Of a stretch of DNA of 64,000 bases, positions 24,217-34,816 are shown piece after piece. A model generated the notes under the pieces. The model ran no database searches, was not told where the DNA came from, and saw only the letters and a list, made by a program, of their open reading frames with translations. Each line of letters opens with the position of its first letter. Within the stretch, counting starts at the first letter, position 1. Location: assembly GCA_963920765.1 (NCBI GenBank), contig OY987243.1:23989419-24053418 (forward strand). Direction: 5' to 3'. The position numbers and the translations under genes are program-made. The stretch comes from Ulota crispa (taxonomy: Eukaryota; Streptophyta; Bryopsida; Orthotrichales; Orthotrichaceae).

Positions 24217-25397
24217 GAAATTCAGGTCCACCTTTCTAGCATCCTGAACTCTTGTTCAAATTTTGTGACTTCTGCAATATTGCAGGTGGTTTTCATGTGA
24301 CTTAGAAATTTAAATTTCAGGTTTTCACGTATATGATGTGTGGCAACAAAATCCGGAATAAATGTAGGTCGCTGAATTGTTCCATTTTCATGCTCTTTTG
24401 CAGTTGCTCCCTTTCGCTTGCATCTACGCTGGAGTTCGGGGCTGCTGCTGCTGCACCTGTTTTAGTTCCTCTACTGAAGAAAATAGGGCAGTGTTCGGGG
24501 AGAAAGATAGGGCAGTGCTCGGGGAGAAGTTTTAGCTTCACTGGGCTGAAATCCGGCATTTCCCATTTCCAACCGGATTTTTAGTAGCATGTACCAACTA
24601 TTTCCTGTAAAACTTCTACATTCTACTGTCATATACTATAATTAGGGTTTTTTTGGAGAGAAACAACCGTTGTTTTATCCGGTAGTTTTCAAGTTTCGAT
24701 CGGCTTTTTTTTGCAATATCAATCGGCTGACAATACACTAACTAACCGCTGGTTTTTCCCCGAACCCTATCTGATAGGGTCATGGCTGCCTCAAGATGAA
24801 TTCAATGTGAAGGTGGGAGTTTTCTAACCAGAGTAGTTTATGTAACTGATCTTACTGTGTAACGTGATTTCTTGTCTCTTTGTTGTTTTCGGTAAGAATT
24901 GTTTCAGGTATTTATAATCTTGCATACACCTGGTTTTGCTGATCCGCTGTTGTGACTTTCAGGTTTTGCCCACAATCGTCAAGCTGTTTGCGTCAACTGA
25001 TAGGGCCGTTCAGGTTGGATATTGCAATATATTCACTCTTTTGGTGGGGCTGGTCTGTCCACTCAAGTGGGTTGATGAGCAGGTTCGCAAACATACTTAA
25101 GCCTGTGATTTTTCTGGCTGTGCTTTCCTTCGAGAAGTCACCTTGAAGTCAATGCTTTTACTTGCTCCTAAGGTAAAGTTTGTGAATCTCTGTTCTTGTA
25201 CAAATGCGTTTGTTCTAGATGCTCTAATCTCTTAGTGAGGTTGTGCTCAATAAGTCAGAAGTTATGAAGCTCGTTGATATAGCTGCCGAGAGGTGTTTGT
25301 TTGATTTTAGATCGTTTAAAAAATATTTCAGGGTGTAGAAACTGTTTGTAATTGACCACGTTCTAATTGTCACTGAAGTGGTACGCTCATATATTGT

Positions 25398-25681
25398 GGC
25401 TGAGGTTAGATGGCATGCCGTTATGTATGGCCAGGGTAGAAAATTCTAGCTTTTTCACCTGCCAAAAAATGTGAGCGTTTAGATATATACCACTAGGAGA
25501 TTGAATTTGGGAATTCTGAATTCTGAATTCTGAATTCAGATTCAGAGACCTTAGGCTAGAACCCATATCATTGAACAATACCAAAATAGGGGGCAACTTA
25601 GTACTCTTACCCTGGTTTGTAAAAAGGATGGGATTTTGCCTGTCTAGTCCCACCATACGGCATCTCATCTAAACCCCAGCC
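25398..25681. mobile_element. Mutator-like MITE with 9-bp duplication ATATATTGT
   Basis: The 284-bp element begins GGCTGAGGTTAGATGGCATG and ends with CATCTCATCTAAACCCCAGCC-like complement. It is flanked by a perfect 9-bp duplication (25389-25397, 25682-25690). It lies in the SCYL1-like pseudogene intron between 25172 and 25834. Related sequence without clear ends occurs around 18530-18700. Confidence 0.85.
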
Positions 25682-26054
25682 ATATATTGTGCTCTGCTAC
25701 TAACATCTTTTAGTGTTTCCAGTTGCTTTTTTGTAAGGTAAATATGTTCACTCTGGCACTCGGTAGGCGTCATTGTTGAAATATCACATTGTGTACCAGC
25801 TAATCATTAGTCTGGGTTTCTTTTTTTTTGCAGCTAAGCCAACGCACCATCACAGGTTCGCTCTTGAAGCATCTCTCAAAACTGGAGGTTTGTGCTCCCT
25901 TTAGTCAACCTTTTCGGTAACTTCCCATTCACAAATCGTCCCTTGTGAATGATAGAATTTGTTATATATGATTAATTGGACTCTTCACTTCACTCTTGTA
26001 TCCTGCATAACATATATGGTTAAATGTCGTCGGTAAACACCCCACAGGGTGGAC

Positions 26055-26451
26055 TAAGGTAGGTAGCTTGAATTGCGTGCCGTCTCAAATGAAGTGTCTC
26101 ATAAGTAGCTCAAGAATGGATATGGGGGTGATTCTTGAATGGACTCTCCTTAGTCATAAAAGAAAAGGTGTATTCTATTGCAAGATCCAATCATACTCCT
26201 TGATTTCACCTCATCTCTTTATAAGTTGTAGGGGAACGATTTATGAGAGATCTAGAATTACAAATAGGTGTCTACTATAACAAAAAACTTTGAAATTTCA
26301 TCAACAACTCAATAATGCTTCCAAAAATACGAAAAAATTGTGTTACATTTGGCATCCATTTCTCTTTGTCTGAAAATTAGATAAGAAAACTCTCTTGTCT
26401 AAAATGCCCATGAAAAAGCAGATCAGCGTCGCCTTTTGAGCTACCTACCTT
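26055..26451. mobile_element. TAAGGTAG-ended MITE with flanking GAC
   Basis: The ends TAAGGTAGGTAGCTTGA and TGAGCTACCTACCTTA are inverted. GAC flanks both sides (26052-26054, 26452-26454), a possible 3-bp duplication. It sits in the pseudogene intron between 25887 and 26570. Confidence 0.7.
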
Positions 26452-26937
26452 AGACATGCATCTGATTGCACGGTTGCGAGTTCAGGTGTTTTCAGTTGTG
26501 TACCTTTGGTGTTATCGATGGTTACTTAGCAGCACACATCATATTGAAATTATGCGTCCACGCTTGCAGGAATTATGGCTCTCATATAACTGCTGAGTAT
26601 TACGATGTAACAGAAAATGCCAATTGTTCCTACCACATCTTCTGGTTCTCACAGTTCATGCAGGTGGGTACAACCCCTCATCTGCGTATTTTCCACGTCA
26701 ATTGTTTTTTATGCTGTACTGTGACTTAGCTCTTCTTTTGTAACTTGTAGCATTTTGGAGGTATTACTGCTCATCTTATTCTCATTCAAGTTCTATAGTT
26801 CACGGTGATTGAGCCTAATAACAGAGGAGACTGTGTGCAGAGATGTTTAGAATAGGGCTTTTGAGGCCACAGAGCAGTTTGTGCAAACTGAGAATACTTT
26901 TTACGCCAAGGTATAGCATTATAGATATGCTCTTTAA

Positions 26938-27163
26938 CCCTTAAATGACCATAGGACATAGTATGTACGCTGACGTGTAATTGTCATTTGCTACCAATAA
27001 GAAATCTTCATTTGGGATCTCAAGTAGCTCACTAGAACTGCATTGATCTATTGTCTAACTTCTTTGTTCGTCTCAATTGTTATAGAGATGTGAATCCATT
27101 CCAAATACAAGAAAAATACCCTATATTGTATTGGTCGCAAAGGGCCTTTCGGTCGTTTAAGGG
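26938..27163 (+). mobile_element. 226-bp TTAA-family MITE
   Basis: The element starts CCCTTAAATGACC after TTAA (26934-26937) and ends GGTCGTTTAAGG-G before TTAA (27164-27167). Copies lie at 44368-44591 and, decayed, at 11500-11733. It sits in the pseudogene intron between 26910 and 27318. Confidence 0.82.
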
Positions 27164-27503
27164 TTAATCTAAACAAATATGTGCTGTTTGTGGTTGAGTC
27201 ATGTGGTTCTGAGTGTCAAAGTGGCAGTGGTCAATAAGATTGGAACATTTTCCACTTGGCCCTCTGTAATATTTCGATGCCATTATTTGTATAATCAGTT
27301 TTCTGAAATCTTTTTAGTGTTCCCTTTCGTGGACTAACAATTGGTGCACATAGCAGCGGCAATAATCAAGAGATTTTACTGGAGAGCAGAAATGAGCACA
27401 AAGAACCGAGCATTCCTCAACTGACTACAACATATTCAAGCGAAAGAGAAAGAGGCGTTTCAACTGTCCACAACAATGTCCCTAGATTTCCTAAACCCAT
27501 TAG

Positions 27504-28324
27504 GTAAACTGCAACCATTCCCGATGCTATGCTCTTCACGGTACACATTCTACATAAAAAAACTTGAAATGAAATCACGAAGGCATTAACTCCTACACTT
27601 TGAAATGCAGTTGTCTTGAGGTTTGAGGGTATTCACTTATCGTCGCTAAACAACACCAAATGGACGTGGTCCTCTATGCTTACACACATATGCGCATTAA
27701 CGAAAAAAAATCAGAAATCCAAGATTGGTGACCAATACTTGATCGTTGCTAAACCTTAAAATGGAGAAAACCAACAATCTTCACTAATGCAAGGACGTGC
27801 AATGCAGGTACAACAAAAAAGGAATGGTTAGTGGACGGTGAACTCACTATGCAATGCTAGGACAGTCAAAGAATGCAACAACATTATTTGCAATTATTGT
27901 AGAAGTGAGGCTAGATATCTTCACTCTCTCTTGGGTGGACACCTATGACCAAAACAATGCAGGAATTGAAGTTGAAACTCAAGGCGCTATTTTTAGCTAG
28001 TTCTTATCAACCAAAAACGATACAAAACATTGCACTCCAAAATTGCAAATGAACGTTTTCTTTAGATTTGATTATGTAGTATCGGGTACTTCTACACTTT
28101 CATAACTACAGCTCTTTGTTTGGACTTAACACTCTGCTAGCATCGCTCTTATTGCCGCCTCCACGTAGACTCGGGAGCAAAACTATGTGTTAGTGTGAAT
28201 ACTCCACCGGAGAAAGTCACCTACCATTGCTCCTTTTTCTTTGTAAGGCTAAGTGCAAACATACTTTAAGTCTTTTTAGCAAAGGACCACCATTGGTACA
28301 ACGAGTACCTAAACTTGTTTTTAA
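27504..28324. other. No recognisable gene
   Basis: This is sequence downstream of the last pseudogene exon. It shows neither family-like ORFs nor clear repeat termini. It may contain further decayed 3' exons of the SCYL1-like gene; a weak acceptor occurs near 27609. Confidence 0.4.
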
Positions 28325-30811
28325 TCCTTAAACATTTGATGGGTGGCCGTGGCCTATCCATATTGTAACTTCAATAATATTTATATTGTAGCTTCAGTAG
28401 TGTTTATACTATAGCTGTTGACCTCATGAAAATTGCAATAAAGGTAACTTAGGTTCTAAGATTGTGATTTTGAATTTTCTCACAATTTGGGTTACCTAAA
28501 AATATGAGTATACATTAGAGGAAAAATGAGCTCAAGAGAAGGCCCCTACACCTTGACAAACCACCCTATTTATTGAGGTAGGAGAAGCATAGGTAAGGTA
28601 CCTACACAAGGGTCTTTACACGGGGAGTGCACTCCCTTTTCTTTTATTGTACATGTGCAATCAAATGAAGGGTTATTATAATTGCCTTGGTCCTAAATTT
28701 TTGACATGGCTTTATAAAAAGTAAGCATCATTGAAATGGGTGTGGGCTCTTTATAAATAATGAAGGGTAGGGCATAATCATGAGAATTATAAAAAATTTA
28801 GTTGTACAATAGCCTTGCCAATATTCAAAAAACAAAGCCTACACTTTTATTGGATATATTTTAGTTATTTAATGGTTGGTTGAAGTATCCCATGTTTTGA
28901 GTATGACAAAGTATTCCATGTTTGATCTCTATCCAAGTATCCAATGCCAATTGTATTTAGCAATAGCTTAGGGTCGTAAGGTTAATAAATGATGTACAAG
29001 TAATGATACAAGATTGGATACATAGATGAAGCTTTTGTTGATGTTCATTTACGGACTTATGGCTTGGGCTTAGGATTAGCGTGGGGTTTGAGGGTTGGAT
29101 CGTGCTTTAGCAACTCATGCTTGCACGCTTGAATGTATTGTGGTTTTGATTGCACAGTTTATTTCAGATTTGTCAACAACGCTTTTTGTTTGCGTACGGT
29201 TTTTGGACTTTGTACGGGTTTAAATGCAACACTATCTTTGCGCTTGGGTTCTTTTCCCACGCTTTCTTTGATTTCTTTGTGTGCTCAACTTAAAAGGGGT
29301 TTGTGGTTGAAGTGGAATGGGTTTCACTACTTTTTGCTTCATCCTATATCGAATTTACAAATTAGGTTTTAGGTATACTATATGCTTTTCCATGCTTTAT
29401 GTTTTCTCTCAAGTTCTTGTTTGAAGAATTGTGTGATTGGTTAAAATTTATGTTTTGAAGTGTTTGGTCTTTGATTACATGTGTGTAATTTTGTTCATGT
29501 CATTATGTATTTATAAGGAACATGGGGTATACAAAAATATCACAAGAACTTAATTCAAATGAAGCCTAGGGTACATGAATTTGTCAAAATTTAGAAATTT
29601 AGGTAAATATAGCCCTATGGAAATAAAAAAATATTACCTACATAGCCCCCATCTTATAGGGGCTTGAACGCCCATTACTAACAAACAACATGTATAGTGC
29701 ACTCCCCATGGGTTTTTACCTTGAGTGAAATACTCAAATGTACCATGCTATGCAAAGCAATATTATAACATGACAAGTACTAATGCAAGGACCTCCAATG
29801 GATCATTGTTGATTAAAAAATTCACTCTTTATTTTTAATAAACTCAAAAGTGTTGTATACACGGTATGCATGGTAAACTCGGGTACAAGACTAATTTACC
29901 CCTAGAATCCACCTACTCCCATCCATGATCACTGCTTACAAGACACAAGGCTGGCATGTGGCACTTTAGTTGTATATTTCTGTAGTGGTAGCAAGAGGTG
30001 GAGCTTCCATGACTCATTTATTATTACCTTTTTTGAATCAAATGCCTCATATTATCTTCAAGTTTAGCCACGTTGTTTGCTTCATGTGCAAAAAAATTGT
30101 TTACAAGCAACAATGATGATGAATTTGCCATTTTGTAATGGATTGAATGTAAACCAAGTATTTTTTTTTTTTGCTAGAATCATGTTTCTATAATCCAAAA
30201 TCCTATCTTTTGATTAAAAACAAGATTTTTGGGGAACTTCAATGACATTCACTTGGCAAGCTAGTCACTCAACTCCTGCAAGGAAACCTTGTCTCTTTAT
30301 TAAAAAGAGCATTTTTGGGGAACTTTGATGATGTTCACTTCACAAGCTTGTCACTCCACCCCTCTTGTCACAATCAATGTAATAGTTAAATGTACATGTA
30401 ATAAACAAACACTACACTTTGTAACTAGGACACATGAATAAACTACAATAAGAATTCCCAATCAAAGAAGGACACTCATCAAACAAAGAGAATAATATAT
30501 TGTAAAAAGAAATCATCCTCATGAAGTACTACGTCATAATTTGTGAGCAGATATAGGGTATTAGTCTCTTTTTATTTGAAAAAGGACATTCAATTTAAAT
30601 ACTTTTGACCCCTCCAACCACTTCCCATACGGGCCTTCTCTTGAGCTCATTTTTCCTCTAATGTTTGATAAGAGTGTTATTTGCCTTCTATGATGGATCA
30701 TGTGTTTACAGTCACTTTGGAGAAAAAAACAAATGAAAAACAACTTTTTTTGTTGTACAAAATGTTTTTTAGTGCCAAAGGACAAAAAATGTCCTCATGG
30801 GCGTTTAGGGG
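28325..30811 (-). mobile_element. 358-bp TTAA-family MITE split by a 2.15-kb insertion
   Basis: The left part 28325-28512 (after TTAA 28321-28324) and the right part 30664-30811 (before TTAA 30812-30815) together rebuild one reverse-orientation copy of the family at 5110-5467. The right end reads GGGCGTTTAGGGG. The interruption falls within the AATATGA...TTTGATAAG region. Confidence 0.78.
28513..30663. mobile_element. 2.15-kb non-autonomous transposon with 33-bp perfect TIRs
   Basis: The ends are perfect 33-bp inverted repeats, beginning CATTAGAGGAAAAATGAGCT at 28513 and mirrored at the right end (30631-30663). It is inserted inside a 358-bp TTAA-family MITE. The interior has no transposase-like ORF; the 79-codon frame at 29133-29372 is unconvincing. 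Superfamily unclear: if the true ends are GAGGAAAAATG, the flanking dinucleotide is TA; if CATTAGAGG, no duplication is visible. Confidence 0.72.
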
Positions 30812-31107
30812 TTAATAGTAAAATTCTATGAAACATCACTTATGCAGTGAAGGGGCTCTAAAGCACAATTAATTGTTATGTGATTAATCCTAATATATTT
30901 TCATAACAATATCCAAAAATGTAAGAAGTTAATATGTAGAATTCATATTGAAAACATATTCTTAATATCCTAAAAGCAGTGTAAGTGAATAGTAAAGTTG
31001 CCAAAACCTATTTAAAAACAAGTGGTAAAACCATTGAAGAATTAACAAAATATATGTATACATATACTAGTTTACTCACCTGCTGTACCAATGGGTTGAT
31101 CATTATA

Positions 31108-31208
31108 GAAAATGCAAAAGGTGCAACTATAAAAAATGTAAAAGGTGCAATTATAAAAAACGTAAAAGGTGCAACTTCTTAAAAAAAGAAAATGTAAAAG
31201 GCGCAACT
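31108..31208. repeat. 24-bp tandem repeat, about four units
   Basis: Units close to TATAAAAAATGTAAAAGGTG with CAAC recur about four times with small changes. The neighbouring sequence to 31970 is AT-rich with no recognised gene. Confidence 0.7.
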
Positions 31209-31977
31209 TACATGCATGGAATGCAACTCATAGTTGCACTCAAACTCTTTACTTTTCATCCAAAACAGCCCATGGGATTCTTTTATAGATATAGATATAT
31301 ACTACTAAGCGGGAGCCTAACTCTCATTGACTCTGTGTCCTTTTTCAGAACCTTCTAGAATTTTTAAATGAAAGTTGAAGTGATAAAAGATGCCCTAGAT
31401 ATATACAACCAAGCACTCTCCAACCATCATGTCTTTTTCTAAAATCTTTTAGAAGTTTTTTATGGAAGTTGTAACAACAAAGGATGCCTCAAATCAAGAT
31501 CATCAAATGCCCTCTATCCATATCTTAATAAACCAACAAAACACCAATCACTTCCTAGCAAAGTATTAAAAAGCAGCATTGTTATGAAGACAATTATGAT
31601 TTTTGGTTTTAAGAAAGGACCAAAATGACAATGCATGAGATATTGATTTTCTATGACGTACATTAGGATTAGATTCTAGATCAATTGTTTTGTGAAATAT
31701 CTTTTTGTATAGTTGAATGTTGCATTATGCATACATGTCCAACTCACGCAATGCTTGTGTGTGTATACTAGTACATATGTGTGTCTATATACAGTACAAA
31801 GGAAAACAAGGGTCTTAATAAAACCTATACTGACCTGAATTTTTGGGAATATTAATTATTTGTTTGGATGTACTGAAGTTCCTATCCACTAGTAATATTT
31901 ATGGATATTTGGAAAACAAAATCTCAAGTTCAAGTTTTAATGTCATTTTTAAAAACCTTAGATCCCTCAAACTTTAA

Positions 31978-32342
31978 TCCTTGAACACCTAGCTAGTCCC
32001 TATGATTGCCCCCACTAAAGTTGCTCTACAATGGTGTGGCATGTGCTCAGATAATATAATATTGTTCCCAAAAGTTGCAAAAGTCAATAGTGCATGCTGT
32101 CCTCACAAAAATTAAAAGAATGGCGCCATGGGACCTAACACTGTGCTTGTGAATTTTCTCACAAATTGGAATTCAAAAAAATATTTGGACATGTCATGAG
32201 GCTATTTTTAGCATTCCATGATGGAGCACATCTCCATTACCATTTCTGAAAATAGATTGGATGAAAAAGACTTTTTTGTCATCTTACAAGGAATTTTTTG
32301 GGCAATGAGGGGACGATTTTAGTCACCTTGGGCGTTTAGGGG
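31978..32342 (-). mobile_element. 358-bp TTAA-family MITE, reverse copy
   Basis: The left flank is TTAA (31974-31977) followed by TCCTTGAACACC. The right end is GGGCGTTTAGGGG with TTGA (32343-32346). The interior matches the other copies (TTGCAAAAGTCAATAGTGCA, CATTCCATGATGGA). Confidence 0.72.
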
Positions 32343-32440
32343 TTGAAGATCAAAAGTTCTACTCTATTTTCTCTTGGTCATTTGATTGTTGTACCACCTT
32401 CTCATAAAATTCTCTTCATCATTCCAACAGCTCTATTTAA

Positions 32441-33351
32441 CCCCTAAAGGACCAAGCAAAGTTTTCACCAAAAACTCTTCAAAACTACCATTTTTAGAGC
32501 ATCAACCAAATTTGAAAATAAAAACATTTTTAAGCATATGTGATTGTAGGATCTTGTAGAAGAATGGTTTTAGAAGATATGGAAAAAATTTCAGAGTTTT
32601 CCACCGCGTGGATTGGAAGTTAGAATGGTTTGAATATTCAAAAACATCTTGTGAAAAATCGGGCAGCTACCCTTTAGAAGGTGAAATTCCTAGGGGGAAA
32701 AGGCCATGTGGGTGGTGCTTCTCTAAATTCCTTATTCTGCCTAAGTAAGTACATGTCAAAAAAGTTTCAAATCATTTGGAGTTGTATAACATATGGAAAA
32801 AAAATTAGTAAGTGAAAAGAAGTAGAGAATGATTTAAAACACAAAATTGTTAAGAATTGAATTATGGAAATTAAAAATGCCAATCCCAATGGTCATAATG
32901 TTGTCATAAACAATATTCATCCTTTGGTTTTGTTTTTTTTTCTAGAATTTTGAAAATTGAGTAAAATAAAGGACTTCAAAGTTTATTTTGGAGTAGAGAA
33001 TCCATAACTACCCACAAACAAGAAATCCTCATAACTTTCATCTTGTTAATCCAAACGGAATGATTCAAAGCTTCCTACAATCACATAAATCTCCTAAACC
33101 AATTAAAATTTTTTTTTTGAAAAAAGTGATTTTTAAAAATCTGCCCAGGCTGCCCAACAAATGTAAAAAAAACATATTAGGCCATAACTTTTTACTCATA
33201 ATTCCAAATATCATGAATTTAGTGCATATGAAAGATAAACCTCGTACGCATATTCTATTTAAATTTCAACCTAAAATATGAAAAGCTCCAATCACAAGTA
33301 CTTGCCCAAAATTGCTATGTTTCTAAAAAAGGGGGTCTGGTCCTTTAGGGG
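32441..33351 (+). mobile_element. 915-bp TTAA-family element
   Basis: The element starts CCCCTAAAGGACCAAGC after TTAA (32437-32440) and ends GGTCCTTTAGGGG before TTAA (33352-33355). Related copies lie at 49400-50316 and, reversed, at 13172-14092. Only short spurious frames occur in it, so it looks non-autonomous. Confidence 0.8.
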
Positions 33352-33780
33352 TTAAGCATGTATCATTTCTTCCAAAAGGATGGGCTTCCGAATGTTTTGA
33401 GAAAATTATACGAGAGTATAATGTACTGACGAAGAATGTGATATTATAGAAGGTTATATTAAAGAGGTCGGGGTACACAATAAGCTGTAGTTCACACTTT
33501 GACCCCACCCTCTCCTGTCGCGCCTTTCTTCGTTCCTCTTTTTAAAAGCCAGCCCTTCTTAGCTTCTTCCCCGTGAACTCTCCGCTTAGGATTTCATCAC
33601 CGGTAGACGTCAATCAACAACCGACACAATTCAGAAAGTCCTCGTTAATTCAAGTCAATTGTTTTTTCAAAAAGATACACTATCGCCAGAATTAGGGTTT
33701 CCCAGCACCAAACCTCAGAAGCTGCAAGCGATCCATCACTTGGAGCAACATATCGCAAGGGGTTGTGATCGCCCGCCGGG

Positions 33781-34034
33781 ATGGCGCTCTCCCGGCTTCA
33801 ATCCGCGTCTGTGGTTGCCGGATTCTCTGCCATATCAGCGTGGTAACTCTCTCCTCCATTGTTGCTTTATCAGGCTTCATTTCAGAGTTTCCTTGCGTGG
33901 CGCTGACAGCGGCATTGCCTTTATTCAGGTATGGCTTCATGTTTGGCAAGGAATCAGCGCGCAAGGAGCTTTCGGAGAAGATTATCGAACTGAGAGCTAC
34001 AATCCAAAAGCTTGAGAGCCACGATAGTGTGTGA
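33781..34034 (+). CDS. Small two-exon protein, 55 residues
   Basis: Exon 1 33781-33842 and exon 2 33929-34034 join in frame (donor TG|GTAACT, acceptor TTATTCAG|G) into a 55-residue protein. It starts MALSRLQSASVVAGFSAIS, continues AWYGFMFGKESARKELSEK, and ends in a charged helix (IIELRATIQKLESHDSV). The first part is amphipathic with no acidic residues, which could be a mitochondrial targeting segment or a short membrane segment; the second half may be a coiled coil. A well-placed ATG, a GC-rich leader (33500-33780) and the clean join argue for a real gene. I do not recognise the family, though the YGxMFGxESARKEL motif looks conserved. Reading through the intron gives a longer alternative frame from 33765. 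Confidence 0.7.
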
Positions 34035-34800
34035 GCGATTTGCGAATTCAGATAGTCGATAACCCAATTGAAGCAGAAGATTTAACGATTTTCTAATTTT
34101 GGAGAGTGAATGGACATGATCATGTGAGAAAGTGGCTCCTCTTTTAGGAATTTGAACCTGGTCAGATTGGCCATGAATTTCATGTGCCTCGGCGATTTCA
34201 CGCCTAAGCCCTAGAGTGAACAAGACTTGTTCTGGGAGATAACATACCTTGTCGTTGGGAGGGCTTTGAAGAATGCGATATCCTTCCCCAGTTTAGTTTG
34301 CAAGTCTTGATTTTGGTGTTGTTCCTTTCTTTGCGTTGTCATGTAGTCCCTGCACATGTATGTTCCGAATCTGAGGCCTTCGAAAACCTAATTTTTCATG
34401 AGTTCTAATCAGTGGTTTCAGAGCAGTTCATGAGGCCAATGGTTCAACGTTGAGTACCTCCAACGTTGATGAACCGGAAAGATTCACAGTAGGAAGGGCA
34501 TTAGTGGTGGGTAGCTTGAAACCCTATCTTCGTTCAATTTTCAAATTAGAGCGAGATGAATCTCCAATCACAAAGCATGCTTTTTCAATGTTGAAAATTA
34601 GTAGCAACCTGAATCGAAGAGTCGGTGGAATATGATGGAATTTCCCAAGGCACTCACATGATCGTTGAAATACATTATCCCGCAGTTAGTATGGGACCTA
34701 AGTTAGTAGCTCCCAATAACAACTAAATTGGTCTGAAATTATGAAGGATTACTCTGGAACGTTTGGTACTCATGCAAATATCTCTGGTGTTGAGACCTTG
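34035..34800. other. 3' flank of the small gene; no gene recognised
   Basis: The first 200-300 bp are probably the 3'UTR. A TGGTTTCAGAGCAG at 34411 resembles a copia primer-binding site, but no LTR or gag follows. The 61-codon frame at 34450-34635 has no recognised motif. Confidence 0.4.
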
Positions 34801-34816
34801 CTAGAGATCATGGAGT

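Larger units (their letters stand above)
24404..27503 (+). pseudogene. Unprocessed SCYL1-like (HEAT-repeat pseudokinase) pseudogene, 3' half
   Basis: Exon remnants in order match the HEAT region of SCYL1-like proteins (Golgi/tRNA-export pseudokinases). 24404-24483 (LASTLEFGAAAAAPVLVPLL); 24778-24812 (GSWLPQDEFNVK); 24963-25172 (VLPTIVKLFASTDRAVQ, later FLREVTLKSMLLLAPK); 25834-25887 (LSQRTITGSLLKHLSKLE); 26570-26663 (GIMAL, TAEYYDVTE, VLTVHA); 26841-26910 (AFEATEQFVQTENTFYAK); 27318-27503, an open exon for the C-terminal region (tentative). Most splice sites survive, so this is a gene copy with introns, not a retrocopy. Lesions: a frameshift near 24413; a tandem duplication at about 24484-24528; two frameshifts in the third exon; an in-frame TAA after QVRKHT; frameshifts in 26570-26663; and TAG after DV at about 26847. 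The kinase domain was not found upstream. Confidence 0.8.

Noticed and set aside
31108-31208. Short tandem array as a possible centromeric satellite
   Set aside because: Only about four 24-bp units, with no higher-order array.
34405-34425. Copia-like primer-binding site (TGGTTTCAGAGCAG)
   Set aside because: No LTR end, gag or pol sequence could be found next to it, so a chance match is more likely.
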